A DNA stretch of 64,000 nt. Source: Myxococcota bacterium. Its GTDB lineage: Bacteria; Myxococcota_A; UBA9160; UBA6930. The translations under genes and the position numbers were made by a program. Positions 58,114-64,000 of this stretch are shown piece after piece. The number at the start of each line of letters is the position of its first letter. The first letter of the stretch is position 1. The notes under the pieces were generated by a model. That model made no database searches. It saw only the letters and a program-made list of their open reading frames with translations, and was not told the DNA's origin. Location of the stretch: the NCBI GenBank assembly GCA_028285625.1, contig JANQOX010000005.1, positions 496,001 to 560,000 on the forward strand, in the 5' to 3' direction.

Positions 58114-58980
58114 ATGACGGTGCGCGCGGGATTCATCGGGCTCGGCAACCAGGGCAAACCGATTGCGGCCCATCTCGCCCCATCGGGGCTTTCGACCACG
58201 GTCTACGATCTCGATCCCGCGCCCGTGGCCGAGCTGGTGGCCGAGGGTGCTTCGGCGGCGACCTCGCCGCGCGAGGTGGCGGCCGGCGCCGACGTGATCG
58301 GCGTGTGTGTCCCCGAGGACGATCACGTGCGCGCCGTCCTGCTCGGCGAAGACGGTCTGCTGGCGGGGGCTGCGCCGGGCTGCGTGGTGCTCATCCACAG
58401 CACGGTGCTTCCGGAGACCGCCGAGGCGCTCGCCGAGACCGCCGCGCGGCAGGACGTCGACGTGATCGACGCCTGCGTGACCGGCGGCGCAGCGCGCGCC
58501 GTGAACAAGCAGGTCACCTACCTCGTGGGGGGGGCCGCCGAGGCGGTCGACCGCGCGCGGCCCTACTTCGAGGCCACCAGCGAAGTGCCCCTGGTGCACG
58601 CCGGGCCGATCGGCTGCGGTGCCAAGCTCAAGCTCTGCATCAACCTGATCACCTACATCCAGTGGGCGGCGGCCTACGAGTCGATGGCGCTGGCGCGCGC
58701 CATCGGCCTGCCCCAGGAGGTTCTCGAGCAGGCGGGGCGCGCGAATGGCCAGCTGACCGACCTGATGGTGGCCTTCCTCGCGGCGCACAAGGCGCCCGAC
58801 GAAGCGCGAAGCAGCGAGGGCTTTCAACGACTCATGCGCAGCCACATGCAGATCGCCGAGAAGGACCTGGCCTGGGCGCTTGCGCTGGCGCGCAAGTCGG
58901 GCGTGAGCCTGCCCGTGGGCGGCCTCGTGTCGCAGTCGATGGCGCGGCTCTATGGGGTGGACGACGATGGCCGGCGCTGA
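58114..58980 (+). CDS. beta-hydroxyacid dehydrogenase family protein
   Basis: 288 residues, NAD(P)-dependent 3-hydroxyisobutyrate dehydrogenase-like. Features: VRAGFIGLGNQGKPIAAHLA (Rossmann loop), the signature-like CVTGGAARAVNKQVTYLVGG, and a catalytic Lys in CGAKLKLCINLITYI. ATG 58114 follows GGGGAGG. It would oxidise a beta-hydroxy acid to the semialdehyde or reduce a keto acid. Its end overlaps the next start by 14 nt, implying that both proteins work in one pathway. Divergent from the CYP51 fusion. Confidence 0.91.
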   Translation: MTVRAGFIGLGNQGKPIAAHLAPSGLSTTVYDLDPAPVAELVAEGASAATSPREVAAGADVIGVCVPEDDHVRAVLLGEDGLLAGAAPGCVVLIHSTVLPETAEALAETAARQDVDVIDACVTGGAARAVNKQVTYLVGGAAEAVDRARPYFEATSEVPLVHAGPIGCGAKLKLCINLITYIQWAAAYESMALARAIGLPQEVLEQAGRANGQLTDLMVAFLAAHKAPDEARSSEGFQRLMRSHMQIAEKDLAWALALARKSGVSLPVGGLVSQSMARLYGVDDDGRR

Positions 58981-60151
58981 GGCGAACGGGATCGAGGCCG
59001 CGACGCTGATCGCGAGCGCCCGCGAGCTGACGCCGCTGCTGGCCGAGCACGCCGCGGCGTCCGAGCGCGCGCGGCGCCCGGCCGACGCGGTGATCGCGGC
59101 GCTGCGCGACGCCGGCGTGTTTCGCCTGATGGTGCCCCGCAGCCTGGGCGGTCTCGAACTCGACCTCGACACGTTCCTCGAGGTGGGGCTCGCCCTCGCC
59201 GAGGGCGACGCCTCGATGGCGTGGGTGAGCACGTTCTACATCGAGCACAACTGGATGCTGTGCCAGTTTCCCGACCCGGTCCCCGACGAGATCCTGGGCG
59301 AGCGCGGTGAGGTGCTCGCCCCGGCCGTGATCGCCCCCGACGGGCGCGCCGAGCGCACCGAGGGTGGCTTGCGCCTCTCGGGCCGCTGGAGCTTCGCCAC
59401 CGGGTCCGCCCACGCCGAGTACGTGATCCTGAGCGGCATGGTGGACCGCGAAGGCGACGCTTCTGGTCCGCCGGACCTGCGCTTCTTCGCGCTGCCGCGC
59501 GACCAGGTGACGATCGAGGACGTGTGGTTCATGGACGGGATGGCCGCCACGGCGAGCAACGATGTGGTCGTCGACGAAGTCCTCGTGCCCGAGGCGCGAA
59601 CGGTCTCGATCCTCGACATGGTCGGGGGCCGCGCCCCGGGTGCGGTGCGGCACGCAGGCCCGCTCTACCGCACGCCGATGCTGCCGATCCTGTGCCTGGC
59701 GGCTTCGATGCCCGCGGTCGGCCAGGCGCGCGCCGCAGTCAACGGCTTCCTCGAGCGCATGCGCGAACGCATCCTCTATGGGACGGGTACGCGCCAGTCC
59801 GAGCGGCCCGCCGCGCAGATCCGGCTCGCCCGCGCCGAGATCGAGGCGCGCCAGGCCGAGTCGTTGCTGCGCGACGTCACGCGCGAGGTCATGGAGCTGC
59901 GCGGCGCCGCCACCATCGAGGACCGGGCGCGCTGGTCGGCGAGTACGGCGATGGCGGTGGACCTGTCGAAGCGCGTGTTGCGCAGCGTCGCCGATGCGAG
60001 CGGTGCGAAGGCCCACCATCAAGACCACCCGCTCCAGCGCGCGGTGCGCGACGTCAACGCGCTGTCCGGGCACGTGGTCTTCGACCTCGATGCCCGGCTC
60101 GAGATCCACGGCCGCGCGATGCTCGGCCTCGACCCGGGCGGCATGGTCTAG
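58967..60151 (+). CDS. acyl-CoA dehydrogenase-fold flavin monooxygenase (HsaA-like)
   Basis: 394 residues, group D flavin-dependent hydroxylase related to HsaA and HpaB-type two-component monooxygenases rather than to true acyl-CoA dehydrogenases: the fold is present (GVFRLMVPRSLGGLELDLDT, GRWSFATGSAHAEYVILSG, HHQDHPLQRAVRDVNALSGH) with His-rich C-terminal segment, while the catalytic Glu of dehydrogenases is not obvious. HsaA hydroxylates a secosteroid phenol before extradiol cleavage, which would connect with the dioxygenase at 48236. It needs a flavin reductase (HsaB-like), not seen here. Confidence 0.83.
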   Translation: MAGAEANGIEAATLIASARELTPLLAEHAAASERARRPADAVIAALRDAGVFRLMVPRSLGGLELDLDTFLEVGLALAEGDASMAWVSTFYIEHNWMLCQFPDPVPDEILGERGEVLAPAVIAPDGRAERTEGGLRLSGRWSFATGSAHAEYVILSGMVDREGDASGPPDLRFFALPRDQVTIEDVWFMDGMAATASNDVVVDEVLVPEARTVSILDMVGGRAPGAVRHAGPLYRTPMLPILCLAASMPAVGQARAAVNGFLERMRERILYGTGTRQSERPAAQIRLARAEIEARQAESLLRDVTREVMELRGAATIEDRARWSASTAMAVDLSKRVLRSVADASGAKAHHQDHPLQRAVRDVNALSGHVVFDLDARLEIHGRAMLGLDPGGMV

Positions 60152-60161
60152 GCGCGCATCG

Positions 60162-60767
60162 TCACGCCAGCCAGGCGGCCAGCGCCGCGAGCCGCTGCTC
60201 CTTGCGCCACGCGAAGTCGCCTTCGGGCCGCGCCGCCGCCAGGGACTCCTCGATCTCGGCACGCGGCCGACGCAGCTCCCGGCTCGCGGTCTCGAGCAGA
60301 TCCTTCGCATCGAGCTCTCGGACCCTTGCGCCGAGCCCTTCGAGCGCGGCCGCGATCGAGGCGCGCACGGCGAGCCCTTCTTCCACGTGGATCTGCGGAT
60401 GCGAAGCGACCGCGCGCGCGACGTCGGGCGCGGGTCGCCCGCGGCCCACCAGCAGGCCGCCGCGCCGCAGGGCGTAGCCCTCACCTTCGAGCGCTCGCGC
60501 CAGCGCCCGCAGCGCTCGGGCCGTGGCGCGGCGCTGCTTGCCCAGGCCGCGCCGCACGATCACCTGGGGGTCGCCCGGCACCGGCACACGCGCCAGACCG
60601 TGGAACCCCCCCGCCACGTGGTAGGGCTCCTGGGCCTCGCGGTCGTCGCCCGGGGCCGTTTCGATGCGATCGGTCCGCAGCACCCGGATGCCGTCGCGCG
60701 TGACTGCAACGGTCGCCGTGGCGGCCCATCCCATGTGGGCCGAGACCCCGATCGAGGCTCGCTTCAT
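60162..60767 (-). CDS. uncharacterised protein
   Basis: 201 residues from ATG 60767. I do not recognise a family with a known function. The opening ASIGVSAHMGWAATATVAVT followed by VRDGIRVLRTDRIE resembles an RNase H/actin-like beta strand set, and later LLVGRGRPAPDVARAVASHP and HVEEGLAVRASIAAALEGLG are helices. The end is Arg/Glu-rich. No signal peptide. It is convergent with the flavin monooxygenase (10 nt between) and lies upstream of nothing on its own strand; a stand-alone gene. Confidence 0.65.
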   Translation of the reverse strand: MKRASIGVSAHMGWAATATVAVTRDGIRVLRTDRIETAPGDDREAQEPYHVAGGFHGLARVPVPGDPQVIVRRGLGKQRRATARALRALARALEGEGYALRRGGLLVGRGRPAPDVARAVASHPQIHVEEGLAVRASIAAALEGLGARVRELDAKDLLETASRELRRPRAEIEESLAAARPEGDFAWRKEQRLAALAAWLA

Positions 60768-60813
60768 GCCGCCCGTCCCCACACGCGCGCGCGGGGGGGG
60801 GGCCTCTCCCGAG

Positions 60814-61632
60814 TTAGGGCAGCAGCTCCACCCAGTCGCCGCGCTCGACCCAGCGTACCCGGATTGCGGTGAGCAGGCCGCTCACCTCCAGCGCATCGAC
60901 GGCGTTCTCGAGCATGTTGAGCATCTGCGCGTCGCCCGGGGGCGCCGCCATGCCGATCGGCTCGATGGTGAGCGGCTCGCGCAGAGCGGCCAGCCCGGCC
61001 TCGGGGTTGCGGAACGCCGTGAGCGCGATGATCTCGCGGTCGGCCACCAGCGCGTCGACCTTGCCGTCGAGCAGCAGCTTCACCGCCGCGTCGTAGTCGG
61101 GCGTGGCGACCAGCTTGGCCTTGGGCAGCCTCGACGTGACGAAACGCTCGCTGGTCGACCCAGACAGGGCGGCCAGGGACAGCTCTTCCTGATCCAACTC
61201 GCCGGCCTCGGCCACCTGGGCCAGCTTCGCCGAGCGCGTGAGGATCGACTTGCCCGACAGGTAGTAGGGGCCCACGAACGAGGCGCGCACGGTTCGCTCG
61301 GGCGTGATCGTCATGCCCGAGAGCACGAGATCGACCTCGCCACCGGTGAGCGAGGGAAGCAGCTCGCCGAAGGGCCGTTCCACGATCTCGAGCCGCACGC
61401 CCAGCATGCCTGCCAGGGATCGGGCGAGGTCCACCTCCATGCCCACCAGCTCCCCCGACTTGTCGCGGAAGTTGAACGGGGGCTGGTTGCCCGACATGCC
61501 GACCCGCAGGGTGCCGCGCTCGAGCAACCCCGAGAGGGCGGTCGTCTGTGCAGACGCGGGCGCTGAGGGGGCGGTGGGCACCGCGATGGCGATTGCCAGC
61601 AGCGCCGCGAGGATGGTGAGGGTTCGACCCAT
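60814..61632 (-). CDS. periplasmic amino-acid-type solute-binding protein (SBP_bac_3)
   Basis: 272 residues. A Sec signal (LTILAALLAIAIAVPTAPSA, cleavage near residue 29) precedes a family 3 extracellular solute-binding domain: LRVGMSGNQPPFNFRDKSGE, LVGMEVDLARSLAGML, GEVDLVLSGMTITPERT and the C-terminal SGLLTAIRVRWVERGDW. It would capture a polar amino acid or analogue. No ABC permease or ATPase is adjacent, so it may serve a distant transporter or be a sensor-type binding protein. Confidence 0.9.
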   Translation of the reverse strand: MGRTLTILAALLAIAIAVPTAPSAPASAQTTALSGLLERGTLRVGMSGNQPPFNFRDKSGELVGMEVDLARSLAGMLGVRLEIVERPFGELLPSLTGGEVDLVLSGMTITPERTVRASFVGPYYLSGKSILTRSAKLAQVAEAGELDQEELSLAALSGSTSERFVTSRLPKAKLVATPDYDAAVKLLLDGKVDALVADREIIALTAFRNPEAGLAALREPLTIEPIGMAAPPGDAQMLNMLENAVDALEVSGLLTAIRVRWVERGDWVELLP

Positions 61633-61731
61633 CGGAGACCTCCTCCACCGGCCATCGAGCCGGGAGTGGGCGGACCTATAGCAGCCCGAATCCGGCGGCG
61701 CGCGGCGTCAGGAGGGCTATCGTGCCCGCCC

Positions 61732-62898
61732 ATGCGCCCGCAGCAACTGCCGACCCGCCCGCGTCTGCGTCCGGCGCACCGGCGCGGCCTCCTGGGCCGC
61801 GGGCTTCGGCGTGCCTCGGCAGTGCTGCTGGCCCTGGCGCTCTCGGGCTGTGCCTGGTCGGCCTGGGTCCCCGGCGAGAGCAACTGGAACCCCGACGTGG
61901 TGGTCGATCCCGCGCGCCTGTCCACGAACCTGCCGCTCGATTCGACCTACGTCGAGACGCTGGGGTGCTACGGCAACGTCTGCGACAAGCGCTTTCGCGT
62001 GATCGCCCCGCGCGCCGGCACGCTGACGGTGCGCGCGCTGTTCGAGATGCAGAGCAACGACCAGCAGGGCCGGCTGCTGCTGGAGTCGCCGAGCAAGATC
62101 CTGGGCCAGGCGAATACCGGTCGCGGCCCGCGCACCGACGTGTCGCCGCTCATCGTGCGCGCCTCGGTCGCGAAGGGCACCTACTTCGTGCTCATCCAGG
62201 GCATCGGCGGCGGCGCCCCCATCCCCTACGAGCTGACGGCGACGCTCTCCCGCGAGAGCGTGACCGATGCCGTGCTCAGCGAAGTGACGCCCGAGCCCGA
62301 GAACCTGGCACTGACCGAAGTGACGGCGGCGGCCAACGCGACGCCCGGCGCAGAAGATCCCGAGCGCCCCGAAGACGCGACGCCGCACCGGCTCGTGAAG
62401 TTCGACCGTGGCGTGGTGGGCGGCGGCGGCTACGACGCGGCGGTGAGGCTGACCGGGAACGACACCTTCGCCTTCCCGTCGCTGGCCAGGCCCGGTGAGA
62501 TTGCGCCGGGCACGCCGCTGCTCGGCCCCGACGACCGGCAGATCCGCCGGTTCCTGGCCGAGGCGCTTCAGGGCAAGGGCTTCCGACAGGCCGAGGGCGA
62601 TGCGCCCCCCGACCTGATGGTGGACTTCACCACCGGCGACAAGACCCGCGCACTGGTGGCGGCGCCGCTGCTGGCCTTCTACGGGCTCGTCGACCGGCCC
62701 TACTCGCGCGGTCGCCTGGTGGTGGACATCGTCGATCGGCGCACCGATCGGCTGGCCTGGACCGCGTGGACCACCTACGCGGCCGGCCCCGGCGCCATCG
62801 AACCGGAGCAGACCGCCGAAGAGCTTCGCCGGGCGGTGACCGAGGCCCTGACCGGATTCCCGCCGCCGACGCCGCGCGATCGCACCAGGGCTCCCTAG
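61732..62898 (+). CDS. lipoprotein with C-terminal DUF4136-like domain
   Basis: 388 residues from ATG 61732. The lipoprotein signal ends LALALSGC (Cys at about residue 40). The middle is a beta-sandwich-like part (DSTYVETLGCYGNVCDKRF with two Cys that could form a disulfide, LTVRALFEMQSNDQQGRLLL). The end, RRFLAEALQGKGFRQAEGDA, DLMVDFTTGDKT, GRLVVDIVDRRTDRLAWTAW and TAEELRRAVTEALTGFPPP, fits DUF4136 lipoproteins of unknown function. Anchored in the outer membrane or inner membrane periplasmic face. Divergent from the solute-binding protein gene. Confidence 0.82.
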   Translation: MRPQQLPTRPRLRPAHRRGLLGRGLRRASAVLLALALSGCAWSAWVPGESNWNPDVVVDPARLSTNLPLDSTYVETLGCYGNVCDKRFRVIAPRAGTLTVRALFEMQSNDQQGRLLLESPSKILGQANTGRGPRTDVSPLIVRASVAKGTYFVLIQGIGGGAPIPYELTATLSRESVTDAVLSEVTPEPENLALTEVTAAANATPGAEDPERPEDATPHRLVKFDRGVVGGGGYDAAVRLTGNDTFAFPSLARPGEIAPGTPLLGPDDRQIRRFLAEALQGKGFRQAEGDAPPDLMVDFTTGDKTRALVAAPLLAFYGLVDRPYSRGRLVVDIVDRRTDRLAWTAWTTYAAGPGAIEPEQTAEELRRAVTEALTGFPPPTPRDRTRAP

Positions 62899-62947
62899 TC
62901 TCCCCCCGGCTCGTTCGCTGAGGGGCCGGTGAGTACGACAACGGCGT

Positions 62948-63292
62948 GTGGTCTCAGTAGGCGACACCTCCCACGGACGCTCGTCTGCATACGGCGCACC
63001 CTCTGCAGTCGCTTCCCCCAGGCCCGTCCCGGTGCGGGACCGCGTGCCCGAGCACGAACGCCACGAGCCCCAGAAGACGCTCCTCCACTGCGTCGCTCGC
63101 GAGGAGCTCGAGCCGTTTCTTTCCCGCGCACGCGCGTCGGGCGCGCCCGTGGCCCGGTTCGTCGAGCGCGAGATCCGCGCCTACCTCGACTGCGGCGTTC
63201 TCGCGAACGGGTTCCTCCGCGTGCACTGCGACGACTGCGGTCGCGATCGCCTCGTGGCCTTCTCGTGCAAGGGACGCGGGTTCTGCTCCTGA
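62948..63292 (+). pseudogene. IS91-type transposase remnant (zinc-binding N-terminal domain only)
   Basis: Residues from about 63030 to 63290 match the N-terminal zinc-binding domain of IS91-family transposases: LEPFLSRARASGAPVARF, VEREIRAYLDCGVLANGFLR, VHCDDCGRDRLVAFSCKGRGFC. The sequence breaks off exactly where a complete gene would continue with the next C-x-x-C, and runs into a TGA; no catalytic tyrosine domain follows. So only the first quarter of the gene survives. No terminal repeats or hairpin ends are recognisable, so element borders are unknown. Its upstream 80 nt may be original leader. Confidence 0.8.
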
Positions 63293-63427
63293 CGTCGGCG
63301 GGATATGTCTTCTTCTTCGTGGTTCGTGGGTGGGTTCGTGCGGGCTAGGCAGAGCACGCGTCCCGGGCCGACCGCGGACGGCCCGCTGTCGACGACCGGC
63401 GCCAGCGGGCGTGATATGGTCGCTGCC

Positions 63428-63448
63428 ATGGACGAGCGCTTCTCATGA
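63428..63448 (+). other. six-codon upstream ORF overlapping the psiE-like start
   Basis: ATG GAC GAG CGC TTC TCA TGA encodes MDERFS; its stop shares bases with the next ATG (ATGA). The downstream gene lacks its own good ribosome-binding site, so a coupled mini-leader is possible; by chance equally possible. Confidence 0.25.
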
Positions 63449-63849
63449 ACCTTCGGGTCATCGAGTCGACGAAGGTGATCGCGACGGCGCTCGAGCGCCT
63501 GTTGGCGTTCGGCGTCCTCGTCGGCTGCGTCTACTTCGCCTTCCACAGCGCGCGGGTGCTCGTGGGCGCCGACTGGGGAAGCACGGAGACCTTCTACGAG
63601 CTCATCTATCGCATCCTGCTGATCGTCATCGGCGTGGAGCTGATCCGGACCCTCGTCACCCATGACCTCATGGCCATCCTCGAGCTGATCGCCTTCGTCG
63701 TTGCGCGAAAGATGTTGAAGCCCGAGCTCACGAGCCTGGACATCCTGATCGGCGCCCTGGCCTTCGGGCTGCTCCTCGCGGCCCGGCGCTTCTTCTTTTC
63801 CGCCCCCGCCGCGCCCACCAAGGCACAGACGGCGGCGGCGAGCGACTGA
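63445..63849 (+). CDS. PsiE-like phosphate-starvation-inducible membrane protein
   Basis: 134 residues with four hydrophobic helices separated by short loops: LERLLAFGVLVGCVYFAF, LIYRILLIVIGVELIRTLV, MAILELIAFVVARKMLK and SLDILIGALAFGLLLAARRFFF. This matches the PsiE family, small inner-membrane proteins induced on phosphate starvation in Escherichia coli, of unknown activity. The last 20 residues (Ala/Pro/Thr-rich) are a cytoplasmic tail. It follows the transposase remnant by 150 nt; the remaining 150 bases of the window after it show no feature I can support. Confidence 0.78.
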   Translation: MNLRVIESTKVIATALERLLAFGVLVGCVYFAFHSARVLVGADWGSTETFYELIYRILLIVIGVELIRTLVTHDLMAILELIAFVVARKMLKPELTSLDILIGALAFGLLLAARRFFFSAPAAPTKAQTAAASD

Positions 63850-64000
63850 GGTCGACGCCACGCCTGGCTGCGCGGCTACGGCGGCGGGCCCTGCTGGCAC
63901 GACGTGGGTCACCCGACCCGTGCACGTCGCCCGGGGCGCGGGACAGGACGACGAGGTGCCACCCGGGCGGTGCCCGCGTACCGGGTCTCCTGTAGTATTA

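Noticed and set aside
63850..64000. Possible tRNA or regulatory RNA in the final 150 bases
   Set aside because: No cloverleaf arms or TTC loop could be assembled; nothing beyond GC-rich spacer is supported.

Overview
The window is a dense, high-G+C (roughly 70 %) bacterial chromosome segment with about sixty protein genes, no tRNA or rRNA, no prophage and only one transposase remnant. Gene content (SsuD/luciferase-type oxidoreductases, paired metal-dependent amidohydrolases, a sterol-14-demethylase-like P450 fused to a ferredoxin, PDZ-7TM-GAF sensor, DUF3604 and DUF4136 lipoproteins, a selenocysteine peroxiredoxin) suits a deltaproteobacterial-lineage heterotroph such as Myxococcota, or a Binatota-like relative. 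This is inference from gene content, not a phylogenetic placement.

Layout. 1-6 kb: the 3' part of a P450, an unknown acidic protein, a ZIP metal transporter, and two paralogous amidohydrolases flanking a TetR repressor. 6-20 kb: a secreted PI-PLC-like phosphodiesterase, a luciferase-like monooxygenase, an SDR, a lipoprotein alkylsulfatase followed by an amidase, a membrane hydroxylase with a GntR regulator, an EEP-type hydrolase, an aldo/keto reductase, a polysaccharide deacetylase, a cyclase, a crotonase and a SnoaL-like protein. 20-25 kb: an operon of GMC oxidoreductase, its subunit-3 partner and a periplasmic amidohydrolase, then a VOC protein divergent from an XRE-cupin regulator. 25-29 kb: a membrane-anchored peroxiredoxin-like gene interrupted by an in-frame TGA that reads as selenocysteine, then a cupin/Gfo/Gfo operon. 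29-41 kb: GST, DUF3604, two F420-type LLM oxidoreductases, crotonase, a threonine-type sulfatase-fold enzyme, a MerR unit with a textbook 19-bp-spacer promoter, a sensor, and an FAH-family hydrolase. 41-48 kb: DNA alkylation repair, two divergent paralogous GT39-type membrane glycosyltransferases, and a three-gene ABC-2 exporter preceded by an unannotated 36-codon ORF and an attenuator-like hairpin. 48-54 kb: extradiol-type dioxygenase, LLM oxidoreductase, VOC protein, alpha/beta hydrolase, GFA-type protein and acyl-CoA ligase. 54-64 kb: HupE/UreJ protein with a parvulin-like isomerase, the CYP51-ferredoxin fusion, a beta-hydroxyacid dehydrogenase with an HsaA-like flavin monooxygenase, a solute-binding protein, a DUF4136 lipoprotein, an IS91-type transposase remnant and a PsiE-like membrane protein.

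How it fits together. Much of the segment looks like scattered catabolic and lipid-modifying capacity: P450s, acyl-CoA ligase, crotonases, an HsaA-like hydroxylase, extradiol cleavage, FAH hydrolase and several F420/flavin oxidoreductases would suffice to activate, hydroxylate, ring-cleave and shorten cyclic or aromatic lipids. Two of these genes (FAH hydrolase and dioxygenase), 9 kb apart, share an AT-rich element (AGATTATACG next to GATCGA-n-CAG), which suggests one regulator. The most notable items are the selenoprotein with a SECIS-like hairpin at the right distance, the small ORF whose 13-nt self-complementary segment recurs in the hairpin before the ABC exporter, the CYP51-ferredoxin fusion, and three independent 23-29 bp tandem duplications that each sit on a stop codon.
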